Positions 35,673 through 44,268 of a DNA stretch of 64,000 nucleotides are shown in pieces. Both the position numbers and the translations under genes were made by a program. The notes below the pieces were generated by a model that saw only the letters and a list, made by a program, of their open reading frames with translations, was not told the origin of the DNA and did no database searches. Numbering within the stretch: the stretch's first letter is position 1; the number at the start of each line of letters is the position of its first letter. The DNA is from Streptomyces rugosispiralis. GTDB lineage: Bacteria; Actinomycetota; Actinomycetes; Streptomycetales; Streptomycetaceae. The stretch is taken from positions 62,001 to 126,000 of the forward strand of contig NZ_JANIAA010000005.1 in assembly GCF_024505145.1 (NCBI RefSeq). The letters run 5' to 3'.

Positions 35673-37306
35673 GTACTACAAGCGACAGCGCCGCGCAGCG
35701 CCGGGGCAAAGCGCCCGCGGGTGAGCGCGTCGCCGACTGGGCCGATGGCCGGCTGGGGATCTACAGCCTGGCCAAGTCCAATATGCGCAAGATCTTCCCG
35801 GACCACTGGTCCTTCATGCTGGGCGAGGTCTGCCTCTACAGCTTCATCATCATCATCCTCACGGGTGTGTATCTGACGCTGTTCTTCCACCCCAGCATGT
35901 CGGAGGTCGTCTACGAGGGCCCGTACGTCCCCATGCAGGGCGTGCGGATGTCCGACGCGTTCAAGTCGACCCTCGACATCAGCTTCGAGGTGCGCGGCGG
36001 TCTGCTGATCCGGCAGATCCACCACTGGGCCGCGCTGGTCTTCCTCGCCGGCATGTTCACGCACATGATGCGCGTGTTCTTCACCGGTGCGTTCCGCAAG
36101 CCGCGTGAGATCAACTGGCTGTTCGGCTTCCTGCTGTTCTTCCTCGGCATGCTGACCGGCTTCACCGGCTACTCGCTCCCCGACGACCTGCTCTCCGGCA
36201 CCGGTCTGCGGTTCATCGAGGGTGTGTTCCTGTCGATCCCGGTGGTCGGCACCTACATCTCGATGTTCGTCTTCGGCGGCGAGTTCCCCGGTACGGACCT
36301 CATCGCGAGGCTCTACCCGGTCCACGTCCTGCTGCTGCCGGGCATCATGCTCGGCCTGCTGGTGGCGCACCTGATCCTGGTCTTCTACCACAAGCACACG
36401 CAGTACCCCGGGGCCGGAAAGACCGAGAAGAACGTCGTCGGCATGCCTCTGCTGCCGGTCTACATGGCCAAGGCGGGCGGCTTCTTCTTCCTGGTCTTCG
36501 GTGTGATCGCGGTCCTCTCCGCGATCGCGACCATCAACCCGATCTGGACCATCGGCCCCTACCGGCCCGACCAGGTGTCCACCGGCGCCCAGCCCGACTG
36601 GTACATGGGCTTCGCCGAGGGTCTGGTCCGTGTGATGCCCGGCTGGGAGATCACCGCCTGGGGCCACACGCTCGTCCTGGGCGTGTTCATCCCGATCGTG
36701 CTCTTCCCGCTGGTCCTGTTCGCGATCGGGCTCTACCCGTTCATCGAGTCCTGGATCACCGGCGACAAGCGTGAGCACCACATCCTGGACCGCCCGCGCA
36801 ACGCCCCGACCCGTACGGCCTTCGGTGTCGCCTGGCTGACCGCGTACTTCGTGATGCTGGTCGGTGGCGGTAACGACCTGTGGGCCACCCACTTCCACCT
36901 GTCGATCAACTCGATCACGTGGTTCGTGCGGATCGGCTTCTTCGTCGGCCCGGTCCTGGCGTTCATCGCCACCAAGCGGATCTGCCTCGGCCTCCAGCGG
37001 CGGGACAAGGACAAGGTGCTGCACGGCCGGGAGACCGGCATCATCAAGCGGCTGCCGCACGGTGAGTTCATCGAGGTCCACGAGCCGCTCTCGCAGGAGC
37101 AGCTGCACACGCTCACCCAGCACGACCAGCCCGAGCCCTACGAGATCGGCCCGGAGGTCGACGAGAACGGGGTCAAGCGGAAGATAAAGCCTTCGCAGAG
37201 GCTCCGTTCGAAGCTCTCCAAGGGCTACTACGGCGGGGACAACGTCATTCCGAAGCCGACCCGGGAGGAGCACCACGAGATCACCAGTGGCCACGGCCAC
37301 CACTGA
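35669..37306 (+). CDS. qcrB: Cytochrome b subunit of the bcc complex
   Basis: The product is 545 residues from the ATG at 35669, longer than mitochondrial cytochrome b because of a C-terminal cytoplasmic extension (IIKRLPHGEFIEVHEPLSQE onward) typical of actinobacteria. Haem-ligating histidines are in QIHHWAALVFLAGMFTHMMR and HVLLLPGIMLGLLVAHLILV. The quinol-site segment near NPIWTIGPYRPDQ replaces the PEWY loop. It oxidises menaquinol. A strong hairpin follows. This subunit is the target of bcc inhibitors in mycobacteria (family knowledge). Confidence 0.96.
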   Translation: MSTTSDSAAQRRGKAPAGERVADWADGRLGIYSLAKSNMRKIFPDHWSFMLGEVCLYSFIIIILTGVYLTLFFHPSMSEVVYEGPYVPMQGVRMSDAFKSTLDISFEVRGGLLIRQIHHWAALVFLAGMFTHMMRVFFTGAFRKPREINWLFGFLLFFLGMLTGFTGYSLPDDLLSGTGLRFIEGVFLSIPVVGTYISMFVFGGEFPGTDLIARLYPVHVLLLPGIMLGLLVAHLILVFYHKHTQYPGAGKTEKNVVGMPLLPVYMAKAGGFFFLVFGVIAVLSAIATINPIWTIGPYRPDQVSTGAQPDWYMGFAEGLVRVMPGWEITAWGHTLVLGVFIPIVLFPLVLFAIGLYPFIESWITGDKREHHILDRPRNAPTRTAFGVAWLTAYFVMLVGGGNDLWATHFHLSINSITWFVRIGFFVGPVLAFIATKRICLGLQRRDKDKVLHGRETGIIKRLPHGEFIEVHEPLSQEQLHTLTQHDQPEPYEIGPEVDENGVKRKIKPSQRLRSKLSKGYYGGDNVIPKPTREEHHEITSGHGHH

Positions 37307-37370
37307 TCTCCCGGTACCCCTTCAGCGACCGGTTTCCGCATAAAGCGACATACAGCGACGCCACAGACCA

Positions 37371-37407
37371 GGGCCCCGGCCCGGACCACACGGTCCGGCC
37401 GGGGCCC
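37371..37407 (+). terminator. qcrCAB terminator
   Basis: gggccccggcccggacc pairs with ggtccggccggggccc around an acac loop, with one bulged C. Confidence 0.85.
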
Positions 37408-37493
37408 CGGCCGTGTGCCCGATAGGCTTGCGACGGGCCGCTGAAGTGCGCGGACCCCTTCCCTGTCCACCCCCACGGATCCAGGAGCGGACC

Positions 37494-38567
<1,074 letters not shown>

Positions 38568-38666
38568 GCGCTCCGCCGGAAGTGCCGGCGAACTCCTTAT
38601 GGCGCCCATGGTCTGTCCGGGATGCGGACAGGGTATGGGCGCCGACGCCTGACATGGCATACTCCT

Positions 38667-38807
38667 GGCCAGGTCACGAGCGACAGCGACTACGGCCCCG
38701 GCCCGCTGTCCGGCAACCCTCCGTCCGTGGCGGGGTGCCCCGGGTGATGACCAGGCCGCCAGGCAGCGAGGCCGGCGGCAAGCGCGGACCCCTCGCACTA
38801 GGGGTCC
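38667..38807 (+). ncRNA. SAM-IV riboswitch with downstream hairpin
   Basis: P1 is ggccaggtca (38667-38676) with tgaccaggcc (38748-38757), with one A-A mismatch. Inside lie gagcgacagcg, an acagcg/cgctgt stem and tccggcaaccctccg, the SAM-I/IV binding core, then cggggtgccccgggtgatga. A further hairpin 3' of P1 (gccgcc...ggcggc, about 38755-38779) is the SAM-IV trademark. A ggacccc/ggggtcc stem (38786-38807) is a possible expression platform. It should turn off the sulfur-related gene at 39184 when S-adenosylmethionine is high. Confidence 0.82.
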
Positions 38808-38832
38808 TGGTGGTCGAGGGAGTTCTTCCGTG

Positions 38833-38850
38833 ATGCAGCGAATGCGCTAG
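38833..38850 (+). CDS. Possible five-codon leader peptide (MQRMR) ending in the MITE target site
   Basis: ATG CAG CGA ATG CGC TAG follows GAGGGAG by ten bases, directly after the riboswitch platform. The TAG is part of the CTAG in which MITE B sits. Either it is a genuine leader peptide or it is the cut-off start of a longer reading frame. With the right-hand flank CTGG in place of CTAG and the element removed, the frame would run on for about 70 codons into the next gene. Confidence 0.3.
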   Translation: MQRMR

Positions 38851-39041
38851 GGCCTGTCTGGGGTTGTGATCTGGGCTCGCGGGGCGTGGCACGCTCCCCC
38901 AGCTACCGCTGGGAGGTGCCCCCTCTCGCGGCGTTGCCGAAACGCCCTGGTAGCTCCGCTACGAGGGCCTTCCGGCGCCTTGCGATCGCACGCACCACGC
39001 CCCGCTCCCTGATCCAGATCACAACCCCAGACAGGCCCTGG
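38847..39041. mobile_element. MITE-like element B (187 bp), with unit S inside
   Basis: The ends at 38851-38874 and 39014-39037 are the same 24-bp inverted sequence as in element A. The flanks are CTAG and CTGG. The inside matches element A except for an insertion of unit S at 38894-38924. It lies in the leader between the SAM-IV riboswitch and the aminotransferase gene. Confidence 0.78.
38894..38924. repeat. 31-bp palindromic unit S, copy 4, nested in MITE B
   Basis: ctcccccagctaccgctggg followed by aggtgccccct. Element A lacks it at the same point (gtggcacgc...gcgttgccgaaacgccc in both). Confidence 0.85.
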
Positions 39042-39183
39042 GCCGAGCGGCCCCGTCTCTCCTCAATGTGCTCCGCGCGGTGTGGCCGTGCGTCGAGCGA
39101 CTTTCCGCGCCCTTACGGCCGGCTCGGCGCCGCCGTCTCCGTGCGCGGCACGCATTCCTCCGACCCTTACGGGAGACTTCGCC

Positions 39184-40581
39184 ATGTCCGTGCGCCCTTC
39201 TGCCCTCGCCACCGCTTCCGCCTCCGCCGATTCCTCCGTCGCCGCCTGTGAGCCGCTGCCCGTGCTGGGCGGCGATGTCCTGGTCCCCCTGGTCACCGGC
39301 GGAGAGGTGACCTACGCGGCGCTCGACTACGCCGCCAGCGCCCCCGCGCTGCGGCGGGTCTGGGACGACATCGCCGCGTACGCGCCCTACTACGGCAGCG
39401 TGCACCGCGGGGCGGGCTACCTCTCGCAGCTGTCCACCGACCTCTTCGAGAACAGCCGTAAGGACGTCGCGGCCTTCCTGGGCTGCCGCGAGGACGACCA
39501 GGTGGTCTTCACCCGCTCCACCACCGATTCGCTCAACCTCCTGGCCGCCGTGGCGCCCCTGGGCACCGAGGTCTTCGTCTTCGAGACCGAGCACCACGCC
39601 TCGCTGCTGCCGTGGGAGCAGCGGGAGGACGTCACCGTCCGCTACCTCAGCGCCCCGCGCTCCCCGAGGCAGGCGGTGGAGACGCTGGAGAAGGCGCTCG
39701 CGGGGCGCGCCGAGGGCCCGGCGCTGGTGTGCGTGACCGGCGCGTCCAACGTGACCGGCGAGCTGTGGCCGGTGCGGGAACTGGCCGCGGCCGCGCACGC
39801 CCACGGCGCCCGTATCGTCCTGGACGCCGCACAGCTGGCCCCGCATCACCCCGTGGACATCGCGGCGGCGGACGTCGACTGGGTGGCCTTCTCCGGGCAC
39901 AAGCTGTACGCGCCCTTCGGGGCCGGGGTGCTGGCCGGGCGGGCGGACTGGCTGCGGGAGGCCCGGCCGTATCTGGCGGGCGGCGGCGCCAGCCGTAAGG
40001 TGACACGCAGGGAGGACGGCGGCGTCGACGTCGAGTGGCACACCACCGCCGCCCGGCACGAGGCGGGTTCGCCGAACGTCATCGGCGTCTACGCGATCGC
40101 GTCGGCCTGCAAGGCGCTGACCGAGGCCGGTTTCGAGGGCCTGGTCGCCCGTGAGCGGCAGCTGATCGAGAAGGTGCGGGCCGGGCTGGCCGAGGTGCCC
40201 GAGGTGCGGGTGCTCTCGCTGTTCGGCGACGACGCGCCCCGGGTCGGGGTGCTGTCGTTCGTGGTGGAGGGCTGGAACAGCTCCCACTTCGCGGCGGCGC
40301 TCTCCGCGGAGTACGGCATCGGCGTACGCGACGGGCTGTTCTGCGCCCACCCGCTGGTCCGCACCCTGCTGGACAGCGAGCCCGACGAGCCGGGCGAGTG
40401 CGGCGCGCCCGAGGCCGCGCCGGGGGAGCGGTCGCTGAACGCGATCCGGGTCAGCTTCGGGGCGGGCACCCCGGATGAGCATGTGGAGCGATTCGTGGGC
40501 GCCGTGAAGGAGCTGGTCCGCGACGGCGCCCGGTGGACCTACCGCACCGAGGACGGCCGCTGCGTTCCGGCCCGCGACTGA
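39184..40581 (+). CDS. Class V aminotransferase, SufS/CsdA-like
   Basis: The product is 465 residues from the ATG at 39184 with GGGAGA upstream. It is a PLP enzyme with the PLP lysine in VDWVAFSGHKLYAPFGAG, cofactor contacts in TRSTTDSLNLL and VLDAAQLAPHHPVDIAA, and a cysteine in GVRDGLFCAHPLV at the place of the SufS catalytic cysteine. Cysteine desulfurase or a related sulfur or amine activity is likely. The SAM-IV riboswitch upstream ties it to methionine or sulfur metabolism. It is a second, unrelated-context paralogue of the desulfurase-TusA fusion at 26-27.5 kb. An upstream extension would read through non-homologous sequence and was rejected. Confidence 0.85.
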   Translation: MSVRPSALATASASADSSVAACEPLPVLGGDVLVPLVTGGEVTYAALDYAASAPALRRVWDDIAAYAPYYGSVHRGAGYLSQLSTDLFENSRKDVAAFLGCREDDQVVFTRSTTDSLNLLAAVAPLGTEVFVFETEHHASLLPWEQREDVTVRYLSAPRSPRQAVETLEKALAGRAEGPALVCVTGASNVTGELWPVRELAAAAHAHGARIVLDAAQLAPHHPVDIAAADVDWVAFSGHKLYAPFGAGVLAGRADWLREARPYLAGGGASRKVTRREDGGVDVEWHTTAARHEAGSPNVIGVYAIASACKALTEAGFEGLVARERQLIEKVRAGLAEVPEVRVLSLFGDDAPRVGVLSFVVEGWNSSHFAAALSAEYGIGVRDGLFCAHPLVRTLLDSEPDEPGECGAPEAAPGERSLNAIRVSFGAGTPDEHVERFVGAVKELVRDGARWTYRTEDGRCVPARD

Positions 40582-40616
40582 GGCCGTCGGCCCAGGAGTT
40601 CGGGGGCGCCGGGGCC

Positions 40617-40862
40617 TGTGGGGGGTCTTTCCCCTCCCCGCCCCTTCCCACAACCAGCCCCCTGGACCCCGGGAGCGGCGGGCCGACGATCGCTCCAGCG
40701 AACCCCTGCACCGGTCGGCATGCTGGTGGGCGGGTGGCCGGGCGGGTGGCCGGGCGGGTGGCCGGGTGGTCGCCCGCGTGCGTCCGGGGCGTCCGGTCGG
40801 GGTCTGGGGCGGAGCCCCAGTTGTGGCAAGGGGAGCAGCCCGCCGCGGGCGTCACGAGCCGC
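40617..40862. repeat. Intergenic repeat R copy 4, inverted-pair form with 12-bp tandem repeats
   Basis: The left part is ctttcccctccccgcccctt. The right part, ggtctggggcggagccccag, is followed by ttgtggcaagggg. Between them a gggcgggtggcc-type 12-bp unit repeats about three times (about 40733-40770). No gene was seen in 40582-40881. Confidence 0.7.
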
Positions 40863-40881
40863 CGGACACCCCCGGCCGTCC

Positions 40882-41163
40882 CTAGCCGTCCAGCCCGATC
40901 GCGAACGCCGCCTCCAGGTCGTGCTGCGAGTACGTCCGGAAGGCGATGTGGGTCTCGGTCGAGGCCACCCCGGGCAGCTTGCTGATCTGGCCCGTGATGA
41001 TGTCCGCGAGGTCGTCGTGCCGGGCCACCCGCACCATCGCGATCAGATCGTGCGCGCCGGTGACCGAGTAGACCTCGCTCACACCCTCCAGCGCGGCGAT
41101 CTTCTCGGCGGTCTCCGGGATCTGGTCCACGTTGGTCTTGATGAGCACGATCGAAGTGATCAC
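40882..41163 (-). CDS. Stand-alone RAM (Lrp/AsnC effector) domain protein
   Basis: The product is 93 residues with a GTG start (MITSIVLIKTNVDQIPETAE). It is only the ligand-binding beta-alpha-beta-beta-alpha-beta domain of Lrp/AsnC regulators, with VSEVYSVTGAHDLIAMVRVA and ISKLPGVASTETHIAF. There is no helix-turn-helix. Such proteins assemble into decamers and bind amino acids, or modulate full-length Lrp proteins. It is downstream of a riboswitch-controlled sulfur gene but on the other strand. Function is not established. Confidence 0.85.
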   Translation of the reverse strand: MITSIVLIKTNVDQIPETAEKIAALEGVSEVYSVTGAHDLIAMVRVARHDDLADIITGQISKLPGVASTETHIAFRTYSQHDLEAAFAIGLDG

Positions 41164-41205
41164 GGCTGGCTTTCTCCCTCACTGGGCCTGGCTGCGCCGC
41201 CCACT

Positions 41206-41432
41206 CTAAGCGGTCTTGGGCAAGTCCGGGCGGCGTCGCGGGGCGATGGGCGGCGCCTGGCCGCACCCCGCTCGTCGCGCGCAGCACCTCCCCCAGCTAT
41301 CGCTGGGCGGTGCCCCCCGCGCTCTCCTCACGGGGCACGCCCATGCTTGCCCCTCACCCCTCCCCCTCGGCCCTGGCGGGCCTGGGCGGTACCCGCTCCT
41401 TCATCCACCCGGACTTGCCCAAGACCGCTTAG
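41206..41432. mobile_element. MITE-like element D (227 bp) with perfect 25-bp inverted ends, reaching into the rhomboid gene
   Basis: The left end at 41206-41230 begins ctaagcggtcttgggcaagt. The right end at 41408-41432 is its perfect complement. The inside (about 175 bp) has no coding potential and includes a copy of unit S. The right end supplies the last codons and stop of the rhomboid gene (AKRSWASPGG then stop). Confidence 0.75.
41288..41318. repeat. 31-bp palindromic unit S, copy 5, nested in element D
   Basis: ctcccccagctatcgctggg followed by cggtgcccccc, with two changes from the common form. Confidence 0.7.
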
Positions 41433-42117
41433 CCGTCCGCCCGAACCGGGCCCACGCGTAGAGAAAGCCGAGCGTGAAGCCCACGAGATGGGCGAGATAG
41501 GCGACTCCGGGGCGGTCGTCGGCCTGCCGGGCGGCCAGCCACTGGAGGGCCACCCAGAAGATCAGCACCGCCCAGGCCGGAAACCGCAGCGGGAGGAAGA
41601 GCAGGAACGGGAAGAGGCTGGTCACCCGGGCCCGGGGAAACAGCCACAGAAAGGCGCCGAGCACCCCGGAGATGGCCCCGGAGGCGCCCACCAGGGACTG
41701 GGCCGAGTCGGCGTGCGCGGCGGCGTAGCCGAGCAGCGCCAGATAGCCGGTAGCGAGGTAGAAGACGGCGAACTGGAAACGGCCCATCCGCTCCTCGGTC
41801 ATCGCCCCGAAGACATAGAGGAACAGCATGTTGCCGAGCAGATGCAGCCAGTTGCCGTGCACGAAGAGCGCGGTCAGCGGGGCGAGCGGCTGATCGGGGT
41901 CGCCGCTCCACAGGGCGCTGGGCACCACCCCCCAGCGCTCGAAGTACGTGGACTGGGCCTCCACCAGCCGCCCGCCCGAACCATAGCCGGGGTTGAGCCC
42001 CGAGGCCGGTCCGAGGACGAAGATCAGGCAGCAGCTGACGATCAGGCCGTACGTCATCCAGGGGCGGCCGGGCCCCGCCATCCAGGGGCGGTGGCGCCCC
42101 GACGACGTCTCGATCAT
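41401..42117 (-). CDS. Rhomboid-family intramembrane serine protease
   Basis: The product is 238 residues from the ATG at 42115-42117. Six membrane helices are visible. The catalytic serine is in LVGASGAISGVLGAFL and the histidine in VAYLAHLVGFTLGFLY. HGNWLHLLGNMLFLYVFG supplies the conserved HxxxN region. It cleaves membrane proteins within the bilayer; substrates are unknown. The last ten residues and stop come from the inverted end of element D, so the native C-terminus may have been replaced. The neighbouring genes across 42.12-42.27 kb are divergent. Confidence 0.88.
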   Translation of the reverse strand: MIETSSGRHRPWMAGPGRPWMTYGLIVSCCLIFVLGPASGLNPGYGSGGRLVEAQSTYFERWGVVPSALWSGDPDQPLAPLTALFVHGNWLHLLGNMLFLYVFGAMTEERMGRFQFAVFYLATGYLALLGYAAAHADSAQSLVGASGAISGVLGAFLWLFPRARVTSLFPFLLFLPLRFPAWAVLIFWVALQWLAARQADDRPGVAYLAHLVGFTLGFLYAWARFGRTAKRSWASPGG

Positions 42118-42270
42118 GGGCAGATCATTCCGTACCGGGCACAACCTCCACAGAGTGCCTCGCCGCGTTCCGCCGGGTGGTGGGGGCGGATGGGGCCCGG
42201 CACGGGCCAGGGCTCAGGCCGTAGGGTTACAGGACGCCGCCGACGAGCCGAGAAGCGAGGACCCGCAACC

Positions 42271-42516
42271 ATGGCCGTGCCCCTGCCGACCGCCCAGACC
42301 CGCTGGCGTTGCACACTGTGCGGCAATCTCACCCGGTTCGATGTGACCCGCTCGACCAGAGCCGTGGAATATGTGCATCTCGACTTGGCGGGGGAACCCA
42401 GAGTCGAGGAACGCGAGGTGCTCAGTGAGACCATTGAGTCAGTGCGTTGTCGCTGGTGCAACGCGGTCGACCAGGTCGAACTCGTGGATCGTCCGAGCAC
42501 CGGCCAGAGCGCCTGA
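42271..42516 (+). CDS. Small zinc-ribbon protein, 81 residues
   Basis: The ATG is at 42271 (MAVPLPTAQTRWRCTLCGNL). CTLC at the front and CRWC near residue 63 give a CxxC...CxxC zinc ribbon. Between them is TRSTRAVEYVHLDLAGEPRV, and EEREVLSETIESVRCRWCNA follows. No known function. It lies 17 bp before the NYN-domain gene in the same direction, so an operon and possibly a functional pair are likely. Confidence 0.75.
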   Translation: MAVPLPTAQTRWRCTLCGNLTRFDVTRSTRAVEYVHLDLAGEPRVEEREVLSETIESVRCRWCNAVDQVELVDRPSTGQSA

Positions 42517-42533
42517 GAACGGAGCGGTGACAG

Positions 42534-43895
42534 GTGGTGGAGCGGACCGGTGACCCCGGGGCGGCCGGTGACGCCGAGGGCGTCCCCGAGGCGCTGGACC
42601 GCCCCCTGCCGGAAGGGGTGCGACGGCGCGTGGTGGCGCTGGTCGCGGATGCCTTCGGCGGTCTGACGGTCACCGAGCTGCCCGCCCAGCTGCGGCAGTA
42701 CGCCCGTTTCACCCCGACCCGCCGCGCCAAGTTCGCGGGCAACGCGATGGCCGCCGCGGTGGAGAGCGATCCCGTCTTCCGGCAGCGGATCGCGGGACGG
42801 CTGCGGGAGACCCAGCGGGACCTGGCCGAGGCGATCGAGGGCGGTTCGCCGCCCGCGGCGGCCGATCCGGTGGATGTCGCGGCGGTGGCGTACGTGCTGC
42901 GCCCGGTGGGCTGGGTCAAGCTGGTCGAGGCGGCCGGTGAGGAGGCCCAGCGGGCCTCGGCCGAGCGGGCCGGTGAGGAGGCGGCGCGGGAGCTCCAGCG
43001 GCTGCGCGACGAGCTCGCCGAGGCCAAGGCGGCCACCCGGCACGAGACGGAACGGACGCGCACCGAGCTGGAGTCGGCCCGTAAGGACAACGACGTGCTC
43101 CAGCGCAAGCTGCGCAGCGCGCAGAGCGATGTGAAGCGGGGCGCGGCCGCGCTGCGCAAGATTGAGGCGGAGCTGGAGTCCGTACGGTCGGAGGCGGTGG
43201 CCCGTCAGGCCACCGCGGACAGCGAGGCACGGCGGCTGCGGGCCCGGCTCGCGGAGGCGGAGTCGGCGCTGGAGGCCAGCCGGCGGGCGGTGCGCGAGGG
43301 TCGCAGCGTGGAGGACATGCGGCTGCGGCTGCTGCTGGACACGGTGCTGGACGCGGCCCAGGGGCTGCGGCGCGAACTGGCCCTGCCGCCCGCGTCGATG
43401 CGCCCGGCGGACACGGTGGACGCCGTGGAGCCGGGGAAGATGACGCCGAAGGACATAGCGACCAGGGCGCTTTCGGAGATGGACCCGGCGCTGCTCGACC
43501 AGCTGCTCGCGCTGCCGCAGGCGCATCTGGTGGTGGACGGCTACAACGTCACCAAGACCGGCTATCCCACGATGCCGTTGGACAAGCAGCGGCTGCGGCT
43601 GCTGGGCGGTCTCGCGGTGCTCGCGGCCCAGACGGGCGCGGAGATGACCTGTGTCTTCGACGGGGCGGAGCTGGCCGCCCCGGTGCTGCTCGCGCCGCCG
43701 CGCGGGGTGCGGGTGCTGTTCAGCAAGCCGGGTGTGACGGCCGACGAGTTGATCCGGCAGCTGGTGCGGGCCGAGCCGCCGGGCCGTCCGGTGGTGGTGG
43801 TCTCCACCGACCGCGAGGTGGCCGACGGGGTGGCATGCGCCGGAGCGCGCCCCGTGGCATCGGCGCTGCTGCTGAAGCGACTTGCCCGCACCTGA
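42534..43895 (+). CDS. NYN-domain (YacP-like) putative ribonuclease with coiled-coil front
   Basis: The product is 453 residues, GTG start. Residues 130-290 are a long charged coiled coil (AGEEAARELQRLRDELAEAK, ESARKDNDVLQRKLRSAQSD). The C-terminal NYN domain from about residue 322 has HLVVDGYNVTKTGYP, TCVFDGAELAAP and VVVVSTDREVADGV, the acidic residues of this PIN-like nuclease fold. The related YacP/Rae1 proteins cut mRNA at ribosomes in Bacillus. RNA cleavage here is inferred from the fold. A 373-bp non-coding interval follows, which holds a riboswitch candidate. Confidence 0.85.
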   Translation: MVERTGDPGAAGDAEGVPEALDRPLPEGVRRRVVALVADAFGGLTVTELPAQLRQYARFTPTRRAKFAGNAMAAAVESDPVFRQRIAGRLRETQRDLAEAIEGGSPPAAADPVDVAAVAYVLRPVGWVKLVEAAGEEAQRASAERAGEEAARELQRLRDELAEAKAATRHETERTRTELESARKDNDVLQRKLRSAQSDVKRGAAALRKIEAELESVRSEAVARQATADSEARRLRARLAEAESALEASRRAVREGRSVEDMRLRLLLDTVLDAAQGLRRELALPPASMRPADTVDAVEPGKMTPKDIATRALSEMDPALLDQLLALPQAHLVVDGYNVTKTGYPTMPLDKQRLRLLGGLAVLAAQTGAEMTCVFDGAELAAPVLLAPPRGVRVLFSKPGVTADELIRQLVRAEPPGRPVVVVSTDREVADGVACAGARPVASALLLKRLART

Positions 43896-44057
43896 GCCGT
43901 CGTAGCGCGCATCTCCCATCCCGGTGCCCCGGTTGCCCCGTTTCTCCGTTCCACGGCCGAAGTGCCCCAATCACTTCGAATGGCTTCACAAGTCTGACCC
44001 GGGGCACTTGTGATGTCAGCGGAGTGTCATCGACCATCACTGCCCGTGCGATATTTG

Positions 44058-44250
44058 TAAAATATGCCCTCGCGGATCGACTTTTTTGCCGTCGGGATTT
44101 GAACGGATCACGGCGGGGTCACTATGGTCAGCTCGAACCTTCGCGCGGTTGATCACCCATCCGGGGTGACAGCGGAGGTACCGCCGAGTCCGCGCCCTGT
44201 CGCGGAGCCGGGGCTTCACAACCCCCCAACTCCCGGTAGGCGGCTGGAGG
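44058..44250 (+). promoter_or_regulatory. Promoter-like TAAAAT and candidate compact ydaO (c-di-AMP) riboswitch before a cell-wall hydrolase
   Basis: TAAAAT at 44058-44063 in an AT-rich patch would give a roughly 200-nt leader. At 44181-44243 ccgcc pairs with ggcgg, and the order ccgccgagtccg, cggagccgggg, and cggtaggcgg matches ydaO conserved parts. Streptomyces rpfA-type hydrolase genes are known to carry this riboswitch. The usual middle GGGTGAATC part was not found, so this is a shortened or degenerate candidate. No gene was seen in 43896-44268. Confidence 0.42.
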
Positions 44251-44268
44251 AAGAAGGAGCTCGCCTTC

